From assembly GCA_002425935.1 (NCBI GenBank), contig DINE01000027.1:142056-164639 (forward strand): 22,584 bases of DNA, in the 5' to 3' direction. The notes below the pieces were generated by a model, which worked only from the letters and a program-made list of their open reading frames with translations, was not told the DNA's origin and ran no database searches. Positions 1 to 7,025 of the stretch are shown here, one piece after another; the first letter of the stretch is position 1; every line of letters starts with the position of its first letter. A program made the position numbers and the translations under genes. Source of the DNA: Bacteroidales bacterium UBA5548. GTDB taxonomy: Bacteria > Bacteroidota > Bacteroidia > Bacteroidales > UBA932.

Positions 1-79
1 TAATATGAAGTGTGACTTGTTTTTATTAAATTGCACGTATATTAAATATGCACCCCAACCATCTCTGTAAATCTGCCGT

Positions 80-1021
80 ATGGGTAGCCGGGTAACTATA
101 AAATTTGAATATAAAATAACTGCAGCTTATCTGATAGTAGGATGTCTGTGGATACTTTTTTCTGACAGGATTGCCGATAGCTTAACAGATGACAGCGATT
201 TACTTACCCGGATTCAAACCTATAAGGGCTGGTTTTATGTTGCAATCACTGCACTCTTATTCTATCTCTTTCTAAGAAGGCACCTTAAAAAGCTCCGTGA
301 TGCAGAGGCCAGAGCGGTCGAGAGTGACCGGCTCAAAAGTGCCTTTCTGGCAAACGTAAGTCATGAGGTGAGGACTCCTATGAATGCAATTCTCGGCTTT
401 GCAGAGCTCCTTAAAAACAGCCAACTCACAGGAGAACAGCAGCAGGAGTATCTTGATATTATAGAAAAGAGTGGGGAGAGGATGCTGCTGCTGATAAATG
501 ATATAGTTGCAATCTCTAAACTAGATACGGGACAGATTACTACATACTATACTGTTACCGATATTAATGAGATGCTTGAGCATCTTCACTCAATTTATCT
601 TCCTGTAACAAAAGAGAAGGGGCTCACTTTTATAGTCTCTGCAAAGGTTCCTGATGATATGACCCGGATTAAGACAGATAAAGAGAAATTAATTTCTATA
701 ATAACTCATCTTCTGAAAAACGCGATTAAATACAGTGCCGATGGTACAATAGAGATAGGAGCTACTGTTGAGGGCAAATATTACAGATTTTTTGTAAAGG
801 ATGACGGGATTGGAATTCCTGAAGAGAGAATAGAAAATATTTTTGAAAGATTTGTTCAGGCAGACACCAGGTTGTCCAGGCCTCATGAAGGAATAGGTCT
901 TGGCTTATCAATTTCAAAAGCCTACATCGAGATGTTGGGTGGCACAATTACGGTTGAATCAAAAGAGGGTCTTGGTTCAAAATTTACATTCAGAATTCCT
1001 GTTAAGGAGAAAATTGATTAA
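80..1021 (+). CDS. Short membrane-bound sensor histidine kinase
   Basis: This is a two-component sensor kinase of 313 residues. Two hydrophobic segments (about residues 13-28 and 51-65) flank a short extracytoplasmic loop. This N-terminal module is familiar from many PAS-type kinases, but no PAS, GAF or HAMP domain follows it here. The HisKA domain (about 84-150) has the phospho-acceptor His95 in HEVRTP. The ATPase domain (about 195-310) has the N box (Asn214 in LLKNAIKYS), a DDGIGIP G1 box at 241-247, an FERF F box near 255 and a GIGLGLS G2 box at 271-277. It therefore looks catalytically complete. There is no receiver domain and no response-regulator gene in the window, so its partner is unknown. 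The ATG at 80 is the only plausible start, because the first membrane helix follows directly. A perfect inverted repeat overlaps its stop codon. Confidence 0.93.
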   Translation: MGSRVTIKFEYKITAAYLIVGCLWILFSDRIADSLTDDSDLLTRIQTYKGWFYVAITALLFYLFLRRHLKKLRDAEARAVESDRLKSAFLANVSHEVRTPMNAILGFAELLKNSQLTGEQQQEYLDIIEKSGERMLLLINDIVAISKLDTGQITTYYTVTDINEMLEHLHSIYLPVTKEKGLTFIVSAKVPDDMTRIKTDKEKLISIITHLLKNAIKYSADGTIEIGATVEGKYYRFFVKDDGIGIPEERIENIFERFVQADTRLSRPHEGIGLGLSISKAYIEMLGGTITVESKEGLGSKFTFRIPVKEKID

Positions 1022-1046
1022 TTTTACTGTTCACGAGTAAAATTAA
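1018..1046 (+). terminator. Perfect 11-bp inverted repeat at the kinase stop codon
   Basis: Arms 1018-1028 and 1036-1046 are perfect reverse complements around a 7-base loop, followed by TCTTTT and then the next start codon at 1053. The stem is AT-rich (TTAATTTTACT) and includes the TAA stop of the kinase. It could be a weak terminator, an attenuator, or an mRNA processing or stability element that uncouples the kinase from the genes behind it. The U-tract is short, so full termination is uncertain. Confidence 0.4.
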
Positions 1047-1052
1047 TCTTTT

Positions 1053-1655
1053 ATGAAAAAAAGCCTGCTTATTACCATTTTAATTCTTTTATCCGCAATA
1101 TCTCTTGAAGCAAAAAGAGAGAGGGGGGTCATTGTTACACATGATCAAACTATTAATGCACAATTAATAATACCCTACAATCTTTTCGGGAGCAGACCCA
1201 ACTATGTTGTAATGCAGAGAGGTATCAGATATATTGACGAATTCGGCAAAAAGAGAAGGGTTAAGCCTGCTGACGTAAAATGGTTCGAGTTTGAGAGCAA
1301 CGGTAAGGTGAATAAAATGGTTTCGATGAGAAATAAACCGGGCTCTGATCTTATACTTGGAATCAAAAAGAACTACTTCGTTCTGGAGTTGGTGGATGGT
1401 AATGTGAAGTTATACAGAATGCTTTATGAAGAGAAAAATTTTGATTCAGATACGTTTGAATCTGAACATCAAAGATTTATTCTTGAGAGAGATGGGGTTC
1501 TTAAGGTTGTCAATCCAATTAATTTCAAAAGAGATATGAGCGCCTATTTTGGCGGCTACAGAGAGCTCGCACAGAAGATAGAGGATAGAGATTACAGATA
1601 TTCCGACCTTGAACACATTGTAAAAGAGTATAATAAGTGGGTCATAGAACAGTAA
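1053..1655 (+). CDS. Small secreted protein of unknown function
   Basis: The product has 200 residues with a clear signal peptide (Lys-Lys, hydrophobic core, cleavage probably after Ala20 in SLEA). The mature part is rich in beta-strand-like alternation and basic residues, with no cysteine and no catalytic motif that I recognise. The C-terminal 40 residues (YFGGYRELAQKIEDRDYRY, then a segment reading IVKEYNKW) resemble the tail of secreted Bacteroidota proteins of unknown function, which end in a short helical segment reading roughly 'Y-F-x-x-x-x-x-L-x-x-K-I'. That resemblance is from memory and does not give a function. Its stop is one base before the start of the NAD(P)H-hydrate repair gene, so the two are almost certainly cotranscribed and may be translationally coupled. 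It probably acts in the periplasm or at the outer membrane. Confidence 0.8.
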   Translation: MKKSLLITILILLSAISLEAKRERGVIVTHDQTINAQLIIPYNLFGSRPNYVVMQRGIRYIDEFGKKRRVKPADVKWFEFESNGKVNKMVSMRNKPGSDLILGIKKNYFVLELVDGNVKLYRMLYEEKNFDSDTFESEHQRFILERDGVLKVVNPINFKRDMSAYFGGYRELAQKIEDRDYRYSDLEHIVKEYNKWVIEQ

Positions 1656-1656
1656 A

Positions 1657-3180
1657 ATGAAGATTTTCACATCATCTCAGATTGCAGAAATCGACAAGTT
1701 TACAATAAAACATGAGCCGATATCCGAGGCAGACCTAATCAGACGGGTTGCCAGGAAAATTTATGAGTGGTTAAAACCGATAATCAAAAAAGGTCAGCAG
1801 ATCTGTATTTTTGCAGGGCCGGGCAATAACGGCAGTGATGCTATTGCTCTTGCAACATATCTGGCAGCAAGAGATTACAATTGCAAGCTTTTCCTGATAA
1901 AGGGTAGAGATGTTAAATCTGATTTGAGGAGGGAACTACTTAATGAGCTGTATGTTTTTGGATATGTAGAGGTTAAAGAGATAGAATCTGAAGAGGATGT
2001 CCCGGTTATTCCCGCTAATTCATTAGTTGTTGAAGGGATATTCGGAACAGGGTTAAACCGATGTGCAGAGGGGGTTTTTTGCAATGTAATCAATTCAATT
2101 AACAACTCAGGCGCCAAGGTAGTCTCAATAGATCTCCCCTCGGGGCTCTTTTCCGAAGAGAATCCTCAACCCCAAAATAACTCAATAATAAGAGCAGATT
2201 ATACCCTCACCTTTGAGTTCCCGAAACTGTGTATGTTTTTAAAAGAGGCAGGGGAGTATTTAGGGGAGTGGTGTTTGCTTGATATTGGACTTCACAAAGA
2301 GATTATAGAAAAAACTCCGTCCCGTTTTTTCATGATAACACCTCAAATCGTAATGTCAGGGTTAAAGTCAAGGCCAAGATTTTCACACAAAGGAGACTTT
2401 GGGCACTCTCTGCTGATTGCAGGTTCTTACGGAATGGCTGGAGCAGCTGTACTTGCTGCGTCTGCTGCCATGAGGTCGGGGACAGGCCTTTTAACCGTGC
2501 ATATTCCAAGGATGCTGCTCAATATATTACAAATAGCGGTGCCTGAGGCAATCTGTTCAGCAGACAATTCAGACAGTATATTTACAGGTATAAACGGTTC
2601 TGAAATTTTTGATGCTGTAGCAGTGGGGCCAGGACTGGGAAAGGCACCCGAAACAGCTGCCGGATTGAGGAGCCTTTTTTCTGAGCGCAAAAAGCCAATG
2701 GTTATTGACGCAGATGCTCTTAACATCATTGCATCTGACCCGGGTCTGTTAAATAGTATCCCGGAAAACTCAGTCGTTACTCCACATCCCGGAGAGTTTG
2801 CGCGCCTGTTCGGAGAGAGTGTTAATTCATATGATGCTGTTATGAAACAATCGGAACTTTCGGTTAAGCATAAGATTGTAATAGTTCTGAAAGGGGCAGG
2901 TACATCTGTAACTACTCCCGACGGAACCATCTGGTTTAACTCCACAGGTAATCCGGGGATGGCAACAGCAGGGAGTGGGGATGTGCTTACCGGCGTTATC
3001 TTATCTCTTCTCTCTCAGGGTTACGATTCCGGTTTTGCAGCAATTGCGGGTGTCTATCTGCACGGGCTTGCAGGGGATATTGCTGCAGAGGAGTATGGTG
3101 AACACTCTGTGATTGCGGGAGATATTGTAAAGTCTTTAGGCGCAGCATTTAAGAAAACTGAATTTCAAATAAAGCAGTAG
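1657..3180 (+). CDS. nnr: Bifunctional NAD(P)H-hydrate epimerase / ADP-dependent NAD(P)H-hydrate dehydratase
   Basis: This cytosolic metabolite-repair enzyme restores damaged NADHX and NADPHX. The N-terminal YjeF_N domain (about 1-215) epimerises the R hydrate to the S form. The C-terminal ribokinase-like domain (about 230-500) dehydrates the S form using ADP. Visible motifs are GPGNNGSDA at 54-62 (usually GNNGGDG), IFGTGL near 128, SIDLPSGL at 157-164, KGDFGHSLLIAGS at 245-257, TPHPGEF at 375-381 and GNPGMATAGSGDVLTG at 431-446, with catalytic Asp442 in the last. The length of 507 matches the bifunctional family. The Gly-to-Ser and Gly-to-Ala changes in the epimerase loop are mild but worth noting. 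It starts one base after the preceding stop, and the DUF2179 gene follows after 26 bp. Confidence 0.96.
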   Translation: MKIFTSSQIAEIDKFTIKHEPISEADLIRRVARKIYEWLKPIIKKGQQICIFAGPGNNGSDAIALATYLAARDYNCKLFLIKGRDVKSDLRRELLNELYVFGYVEVKEIESEEDVPVIPANSLVVEGIFGTGLNRCAEGVFCNVINSINNSGAKVVSIDLPSGLFSEENPQPQNNSIIRADYTLTFEFPKLCMFLKEAGEYLGEWCLLDIGLHKEIIEKTPSRFFMITPQIVMSGLKSRPRFSHKGDFGHSLLIAGSYGMAGAAVLAASAAMRSGTGLLTVHIPRMLLNILQIAVPEAICSADNSDSIFTGINGSEIFDAVAVGPGLGKAPETAAGLRSLFSERKKPMVIDADALNIIASDPGLLNSIPENSVVTPHPGEFARLFGESVNSYDAVMKQSELSVKHKIVIVLKGAGTSVTTPDGTIWFNSTGNPGMATAGSGDVLTGVILSLLSQGYDSGFAAIAGVYLHGLAGDIAAEEYGEHSVIAGDIVKSLGAAFKKTEFQIKQ

Positions 3181-3206
3181 TATAACATTTTAAAAAAGAA
3201 AATTTT

Positions 3207-3770
3207 ATGACTGAGTTTCTCGATCAGTACCCATATATCTTGCCCGTTATAATTTTTTTCGGAAGGATTATCGATGTATCGCTTGGCACACTTAGAATCA
3301 TTTTTGTCTCAAAAGGCGAGAAGTACATTGCACCTGTTATAGGTTTTTTTGAGGTTTTAATCTGGATTGTGGTGATATCGGAAATATTCTCGAGAGCAAA
3401 CGACTTTACGGCCTACCTCTCTTATGCAGCCGGTTATGCGTCGGGGAACTTTATAGGGATTCTCATTGAGCAAAAGATTGCATACGGCATATTGTTATGC
3501 AGAGTTTATACAAAAGGGAACGGAAAGGAGCTAGTTGCACTTCTTAACAGACAAAACTTTGGGGCGACACTTATACACGGGACAGGCTCTCTGGGAGAGA
3601 TTGATGTAATTGAGACTGTAGTTGACAGAAATCAGATGAAGAGAGTTGAGCGGATATTCACGGAGTTTGATCCAAATGTCTTTTTTGTGGTCGAAGATGT
3701 GAGAACAAAGCAGAGAGGAATCTTTCCTAAGAGTGAAACAATATTCAGTCGCTGGAGAATAGGAAAATAG
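3207..3770 (+). CDS. DUF2179/DUF5698 (UPF0316) membrane protein
   Basis: The 187-residue protein has three predicted membrane helices (about 10-28, 41-61 and 68-88) followed by a soluble domain (about 95-187). The first helix carries the family's R-I-I-D-V-S-L-G-T-L-R signature at 20-30. The soluble part, with G-A-T-x-I-x-G-x-G and later V-x-x-x-Q-M-K-R, matches the DUF2179 pattern also seen at the end of YitT-type membrane proteins. The family has no settled function. A small-ligand-sensing role for the soluble domain is only a guess. It lies 26 bp after the hydrate-repair gene and 15 bp before the amidase, on the same strand, so cotranscription is likely. Confidence 0.92.
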   Translation: MTEFLDQYPYILPVIIFFGRIIDVSLGTLRIIFVSKGEKYIAPVIGFFEVLIWIVVISEIFSRANDFTAYLSYAAGYASGNFIGILIEQKIAYGILLCRVYTKGNGKELVALLNRQNFGATLIHGTGSLGEIDVIETVVDRNQMKRVERIFTEFDPNVFFVVEDVRTKQRGIFPKSETIFSRWRIGK

Positions 3771-3785
3771 TTTAAAAATGATACT

Positions 3786-5375
3786 ATGAAAACTTTCAAA
3801 AATTTGAAACTTAGAGTTGCTCTCTGTATTACAACTGTTGTTATATTGTGGGGCTGTAACCCGGGCGTTCAAAGCGAATACCCTGCATCATATCTGGAAG
3901 AGATAACAGTATCTCAGTTACACGAAGGATACATTTCTGGAAAATATACAATTACTCAGGTTGTTAAAGATTACCTTCTGAGAATTGATGCCATTGACAA
4001 AAACGGGCCCGGATTAAACTCTGTTATTACCATTAATCCCGATGCAGTTAAAATTGCAGAGGAGCTTGACAAAGAGCTTACAAGTGGAAATGTAAGGGGC
4101 CCTATGCATGGGATACCTGTCATAATTAAGGATAATATTGACACTCAAGACGGGATGCCCACAACTGCAGGAGCTGTGGTTCTTAGAAACTCGGGTGCAC
4201 CATCTGACAGCCGTATAGTAAAACTGCTAAGAGATGCCGGCGCGGTAATAATTGCAAAGGCTAATCTTAGTGAATGGGCAAACTTCAGGTCAAACTTCTC
4301 TTCAAGCGGATGGAGCGGGGCAGGGGGACAGACCCGAAACCCATATTTTACTGACAGAAATCCATGCGGATCAAGTTCCGGATCGGGTGTCGCAGCGTCT
4401 GCCAGTTTGTGTGCGCTTGCAATAGGGACAGAGACAAACGGGAGCATAGTATGCCCATCAAATAACAACGGTATTGTTGGTATAAAACCAACTGTGGGGC
4501 TTTTAAGCAGAAGCGGGATTATTCCAATTTCATTTACACAGGATACGCCGGGACCAATGGCAAGAACAGTAGAGGATGCGGCAATTGCTCTTGGGGTGAT
4601 GACCGGTATTGACTCCCTTGACTCAAAAACTCTTGACCCAAATGCCAGGTTTTATTCCGATTACAGACAGTTTTTAAAAGCTGACGGACTTAAAGGGAAG
4701 AGGATAGGCCGGATTAAGCCTCTGGGAAGAGCTCATCACAGAGTTGACTCTCTGATGAACGCGGCTGTGGAGTTCATGAAAGGTGCCGGAGCAGAGGTAG
4801 TTGAGATAGAGTTTCCGTTGCCTGCAGGAGCCAGTGCTGCCTCTTTTCAGGTTATGCTTTACGAATTTAAAGACGGGCTTAATAAGTACTTTGCATCACT
4901 TGGTGAAAATGCCCCGGTAAAGAGCGTTACAGATTTGATAGAGTTTAACAAAAAAGATCCTGTTGAATTAAGATATTTCGATCAGGAGTTACTGATTCTT
5001 GCAAACGAAAAGGGTACACTTGAGACACCTGAATACAAAGAACTTCTTGACAGGATGTTAATGCTCACAAGGGAGGAGGGTATCGACAAAGTGATGAATG
5101 AGAACCGCCTTGACGCTATTATCTCTCCAACAGGCTCTCCGGCGTGGAAGACAGATCTTATTAATGGAGACAACGGAAGACTAAGCAGCTCTTCATATGC
5201 GGCAATTTCGGGATATCCCAACATAACAGTGCCTATGGGTCTTATTGACGGACTGCCGGTAGGTATTTCAATTTTCGGAAGAGCATGGAGCGAACCGCTT
5301 CTACTGGAGATAGCATATTCGTACGAGCAGGGTACCAGACATCGCAGGAAACCCGAATTCAGAAAATCAAATTAA
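3786..5375 (+). CDS. Amidase-signature lipoprotein
   Basis: This is an amidase-signature hydrolase of 529 residues that cleaves a carboxamide bond. The substrate cannot be read from the sequence; peptide or aryl-acyl amides are common in this branch. The Ser-cisSer-Lys triad is visible: Lys115 in IPVIIKDN, Ser196 in NPCGSSSGSG, and Ser220 in GTETNGSIVCPS. The 24-residue spacing between the two serines is the usual one for the family. Residues 1-24 form a lipoprotein signal with lipobox ILWGC, so the mature enzyme would be anchored through Cys24 in the envelope rather than act in the cytosol like GatA. No Gat partner genes are nearby. The Lnb-type gene follows after 29 bp, and this lipoprotein is a likely substrate of that enzyme. 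Confidence 0.94.
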   Translation: MKTFKNLKLRVALCITTVVILWGCNPGVQSEYPASYLEEITVSQLHEGYISGKYTITQVVKDYLLRIDAIDKNGPGLNSVITINPDAVKIAEELDKELTSGNVRGPMHGIPVIIKDNIDTQDGMPTTAGAVVLRNSGAPSDSRIVKLLRDAGAVIIAKANLSEWANFRSNFSSSGWSGAGGQTRNPYFTDRNPCGSSSGSGVAASASLCALAIGTETNGSIVCPSNNNGIVGIKPTVGLLSRSGIIPISFTQDTPGPMARTVEDAAIALGVMTGIDSLDSKTLDPNARFYSDYRQFLKADGLKGKRIGRIKPLGRAHHRVDSLMNAAVEFMKGAGAEVVEIEFPLPAGASAASFQVMLYEFKDGLNKYFASLGENAPVKSVTDLIEFNKKDPVELRYFDQELLILANEKGTLETPEYKELLDRMLMLTREEGIDKVMNENRLDAIISPTGSPAWKTDLINGDNGRLSSSSYAAISGYPNITVPMGLIDGLPVGISIFGRAWSEPLLLEIAYSYEQGTRHRRKPEFRKSN

Positions 5376-5404
5376 GCATATATATCAGCTAACCAAAATT
5401 ATAG

Positions 5405-6526
5405 ATGAAGAGAGCCTTAACTGCATTTTTACTTCTGATTTCACTATTTCCGGGTAAAATTTTATCGGCAGAGATGCCGCGAATATCCCTTTTAACGTGC
5501 ACTCCCGGAAATGAACTCTATTCGACATTTGGTCACAGTGCACTGAGGGTCTCCTATCCTGATGGCAAGAGCGATCTGGTATTTAATTTTGGGCTGTTTG
5601 ACTTTGACACACCCAACTTCTATTCAAAATTTATGAGAGGGAAGTTAAAATATATGCTGGGTATTCAGCATATGAATGATTTTATTGCACAGTATAACTG
5701 GGAGGGCAGAGGAGTTGCAGAGCAGGTGCTTAATCTGGACAGCGTTCAGACAATAAATGTGCTTTCCAGACTTGAGTACCTTTACAGACCCGAAAACAGA
5801 TATTATCTGTACAGCTTCCTTTACAAGAACTGCACATCTGAATTGAGAGACATAATCTTTGATGCAGCTGAAGCAGATAGAGAGGCACTGGGAAGAGGGG
5901 CCGGCAAAACTAACAGAGATCTTATAAACGAGTATATTGGAGGGTGGACTAAGTTTGGGATAAACATAATTCTCGGATCAACTTTAGACAGAGAGGTAGA
6001 TGTTTTTCAGACGATGTTTCTCCCTGATTATCTGTACAACGAACTGACCGTTGCCTCTAACGGTGATGTACCGCTGGTATCTGACCACAAAGTTATTCTG
6101 GAAAAGAGTGAAAGTAGCCGGGCAGATAGGGCTCTGCTCTCTCCTATGCTTGTTTTCTCACTGATTGCTTTGATTATTGGTTATGTGCTCATAAGAAAGA
6201 GGTTCTTATTTATTGACCTGAGCTTTCTGACTATTATCGGGCTTTTGGGTCTTTTTCTTTCTGTAATTATTTTAATTACCGACCACAGAGAGCTCTATTC
6301 AAACTTTAATCTGTTGTGGTGTAATCCGTTGTACCTGATTCTTGCTGTAACATCGTTAAGAAAATGGAGAAAAGCATCAAGAGTATTGGGGTCAATATCT
6401 CTGATGCTTCTCTTCTCTCTTGTTGTTGTTTGGGTAACAGGAGTTCAGTATGCCGAACCCGGCTTTGTAGTATTGTCAATGATTCTGGCGCTGTCCTCTT
6501 CTATGAAGGTTTTTGGAAGAGATTAA
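5405..6526 (+). CDS. lnb: Lnb-type (DUF4105) membrane protein, probable lipoprotein N-acyltransferase
   Basis: The 373-residue protein has a signal peptide (about 1-22), a periplasmic Lnb_N/DUF4105 domain (about 25-225) and five hydrophobic segments (about 246-263, 268-291, 305-318, 328-347 and 353-367). The domain has the family's LLTCTPGNELYSTFGHSAL block at 29-47 with His44, the FDFDTPNFY block at 65-73, and YKNCTSELRD at 140-149 with Cys143. His44 and Cys143 are the likely catalytic pair. Members of this family have recently been assigned in Bacteroides as the lipoprotein N-acyltransferase Lnb, which adds the third acyl chain to lipoproteins. Bacteroidota can carry paralogues, so the exact assignment is tentative. 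It is the last gene of its block. Its stop codon overlaps the stop of the opposing lipoprotein gene, and I see no forward terminator after it. Confidence 0.85.
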   Translation: MKRALTAFLLLISLFPGKILSAEMPRISLLTCTPGNELYSTFGHSALRVSYPDGKSDLVFNFGLFDFDTPNFYSKFMRGKLKYMLGIQHMNDFIAQYNWEGRGVAEQVLNLDSVQTINVLSRLEYLYRPENRYYLYSFLYKNCTSELRDIIFDAAEADREALGRGAGKTNRDLINEYIGGWTKFGINIILGSTLDREVDVFQTMFLPDYLYNELTVASNGDVPLVSDHKVILEKSESSRADRALLSPMLVFSLIALIIGYVLIRKRFLFIDLSFLTIIGLLGLFLSVIILITDHRELYSNFNLLWCNPLYLILAVTSLRKWRKASRVLGSISLMLLFSLVVVWVTGVQYAEPGFVVLSMILALSSSMKVFGRD

Positions 6527-6909
6527 ACAGAGAATCTGACTGTACGGTTTGGAGTGGTCACCACCCATCTTTCGTAAAGGAATCTTCCATTTGAATAAAC
6601 CTTTATGTTATGTCTTCCCGGCTTAACACGTATCTGTTTGGCTCTGGTTGCCCTGCCCCTGTTGTCATAACTAAGGTTAACACGTACTCTGTTGTCCACA
6701 AGAACTGTAACGTTTCTTAATCTGGGGTTGTTTTGTACCAACATTATGTGCGAAACAGCTGCTCTTGGATTTCTGTTATCGTAACCTCTGTTGTCGTATC
6801 CCCTGTTGTCGTATCCGCGACCGTTTCCGGGACCGGTTGCAATGTAGAGCGGGCCACAGCTGCTTACCAGGAGCGTAATTGCCATCAGGCTTAAAACCAA
6901 TTTTTTCAT
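6523..6909 (-). CDS. Small lipoprotein with GYDNR repeats
   Basis: I chose the start at 6909, giving 128 residues, because it yields a proper lipoprotein signal (MKKLVLSLMAITLLVSSC, Cys18). An in-frame ATG at 6978 would add 23 residues ahead of it and lies inside the upstream terminator hairpin. After the cysteine comes a Gly/Arg/Asn/Tyr-rich linker with three perfect GYDNR units, then a domain of about 75 residues ending in a beta-rich segment (IRVKPGRHNIKVYSNGRF, then WVVTTPNRTVRF). That segment resembles the PEGA-like 'P-G-x-H-x-I-x-V' surface domains of Bacteroidota lipoproteins. The function is unknown. The protein is strongly basic. Its 3' end overlaps the Lnb-type gene by four bases, tail to tail. 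Confidence 0.82.
   Translation of the reverse strand: MKKLVLSLMAITLLVSSCGPLYIATGPGNGRGYDNRGYDNRGYDNRNPRAAVSHIMLVQNNPRLRNVTVLVDNRVRVNLSYDNRGRATRAKQIRVKPGRHNIKVYSNGRFLYERWVVTTPNRTVRFSV
6772..6816 (-). repeat. Three tandem 15-base units coding GYDNR
   Basis: Units lie at 6772-6786, 6787-6801 and 6802-6816. The two upstream units on the coding strand are identical except for one base, and the third differs at a few silent positions. Each unit codes Gly-Tyr-Asp-Asn-Arg. In-frame 15-base repeats of this kind can expand or contract by slippage without breaking the frame. Confidence 0.85.
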
Positions 6910-6963
6910 AACCTTTGATTTATATGAATAACTAATGTATAGCAAAGATGTTGCCAAACAGAA

Positions 6964-7001
6964 AAAGAGGGTAACCAAATTTTACTTCAGTTACCCTCTT
7001 T
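6964..7001 (-). terminator. Rho-independent terminator after the M16 peptidase gene
   Basis: A perfect 12-bp inverted repeat (6964-6975 and 6990-7001, arm AAAGAGGGTAAC) encloses a 14-base loop. Read on the minus strand, the stem is followed by TTTTTC. It begins 24 bases after the M16 stop codon. There is no T-run on the plus side, so it works for minus-strand transcription and separates the peptidase operon from the small lipoprotein gene. Confidence 0.8.
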
Positions 7002-7025
7002 GAAAAATATTTGGCTTACCTGAGG

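Noticed and set aside
1..79. Promoter for the first block
   Set aside because: The 79 bases before the kinase are AT-rich, but I found no convincing -33 TTTG plus TAnnTTTG pair.
2427..2945. Open frame of 172 codons on the minus strand
   Set aside because: It lies opposite the conserved kinase-like domain of the NAD(P)H-hydrate repair enzyme and has no recognisable motif.
6364..6594. Short plus-strand frame overlapping the end of the Lnb-type gene
   Set aside because: It is out of frame within the membrane part of the Lnb-type gene and runs over the opposing lipoprotein gene; no signal, family or spacing supports it.
6910..6978. Upstream ATG at 6978 extending the small lipoprotein by 23 residues
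   Set aside because: It lies within the M16 terminator hairpin and would place a hydrophobic stretch ahead of a perfect lipoprotein signal. The ATG at 6909 fits better.
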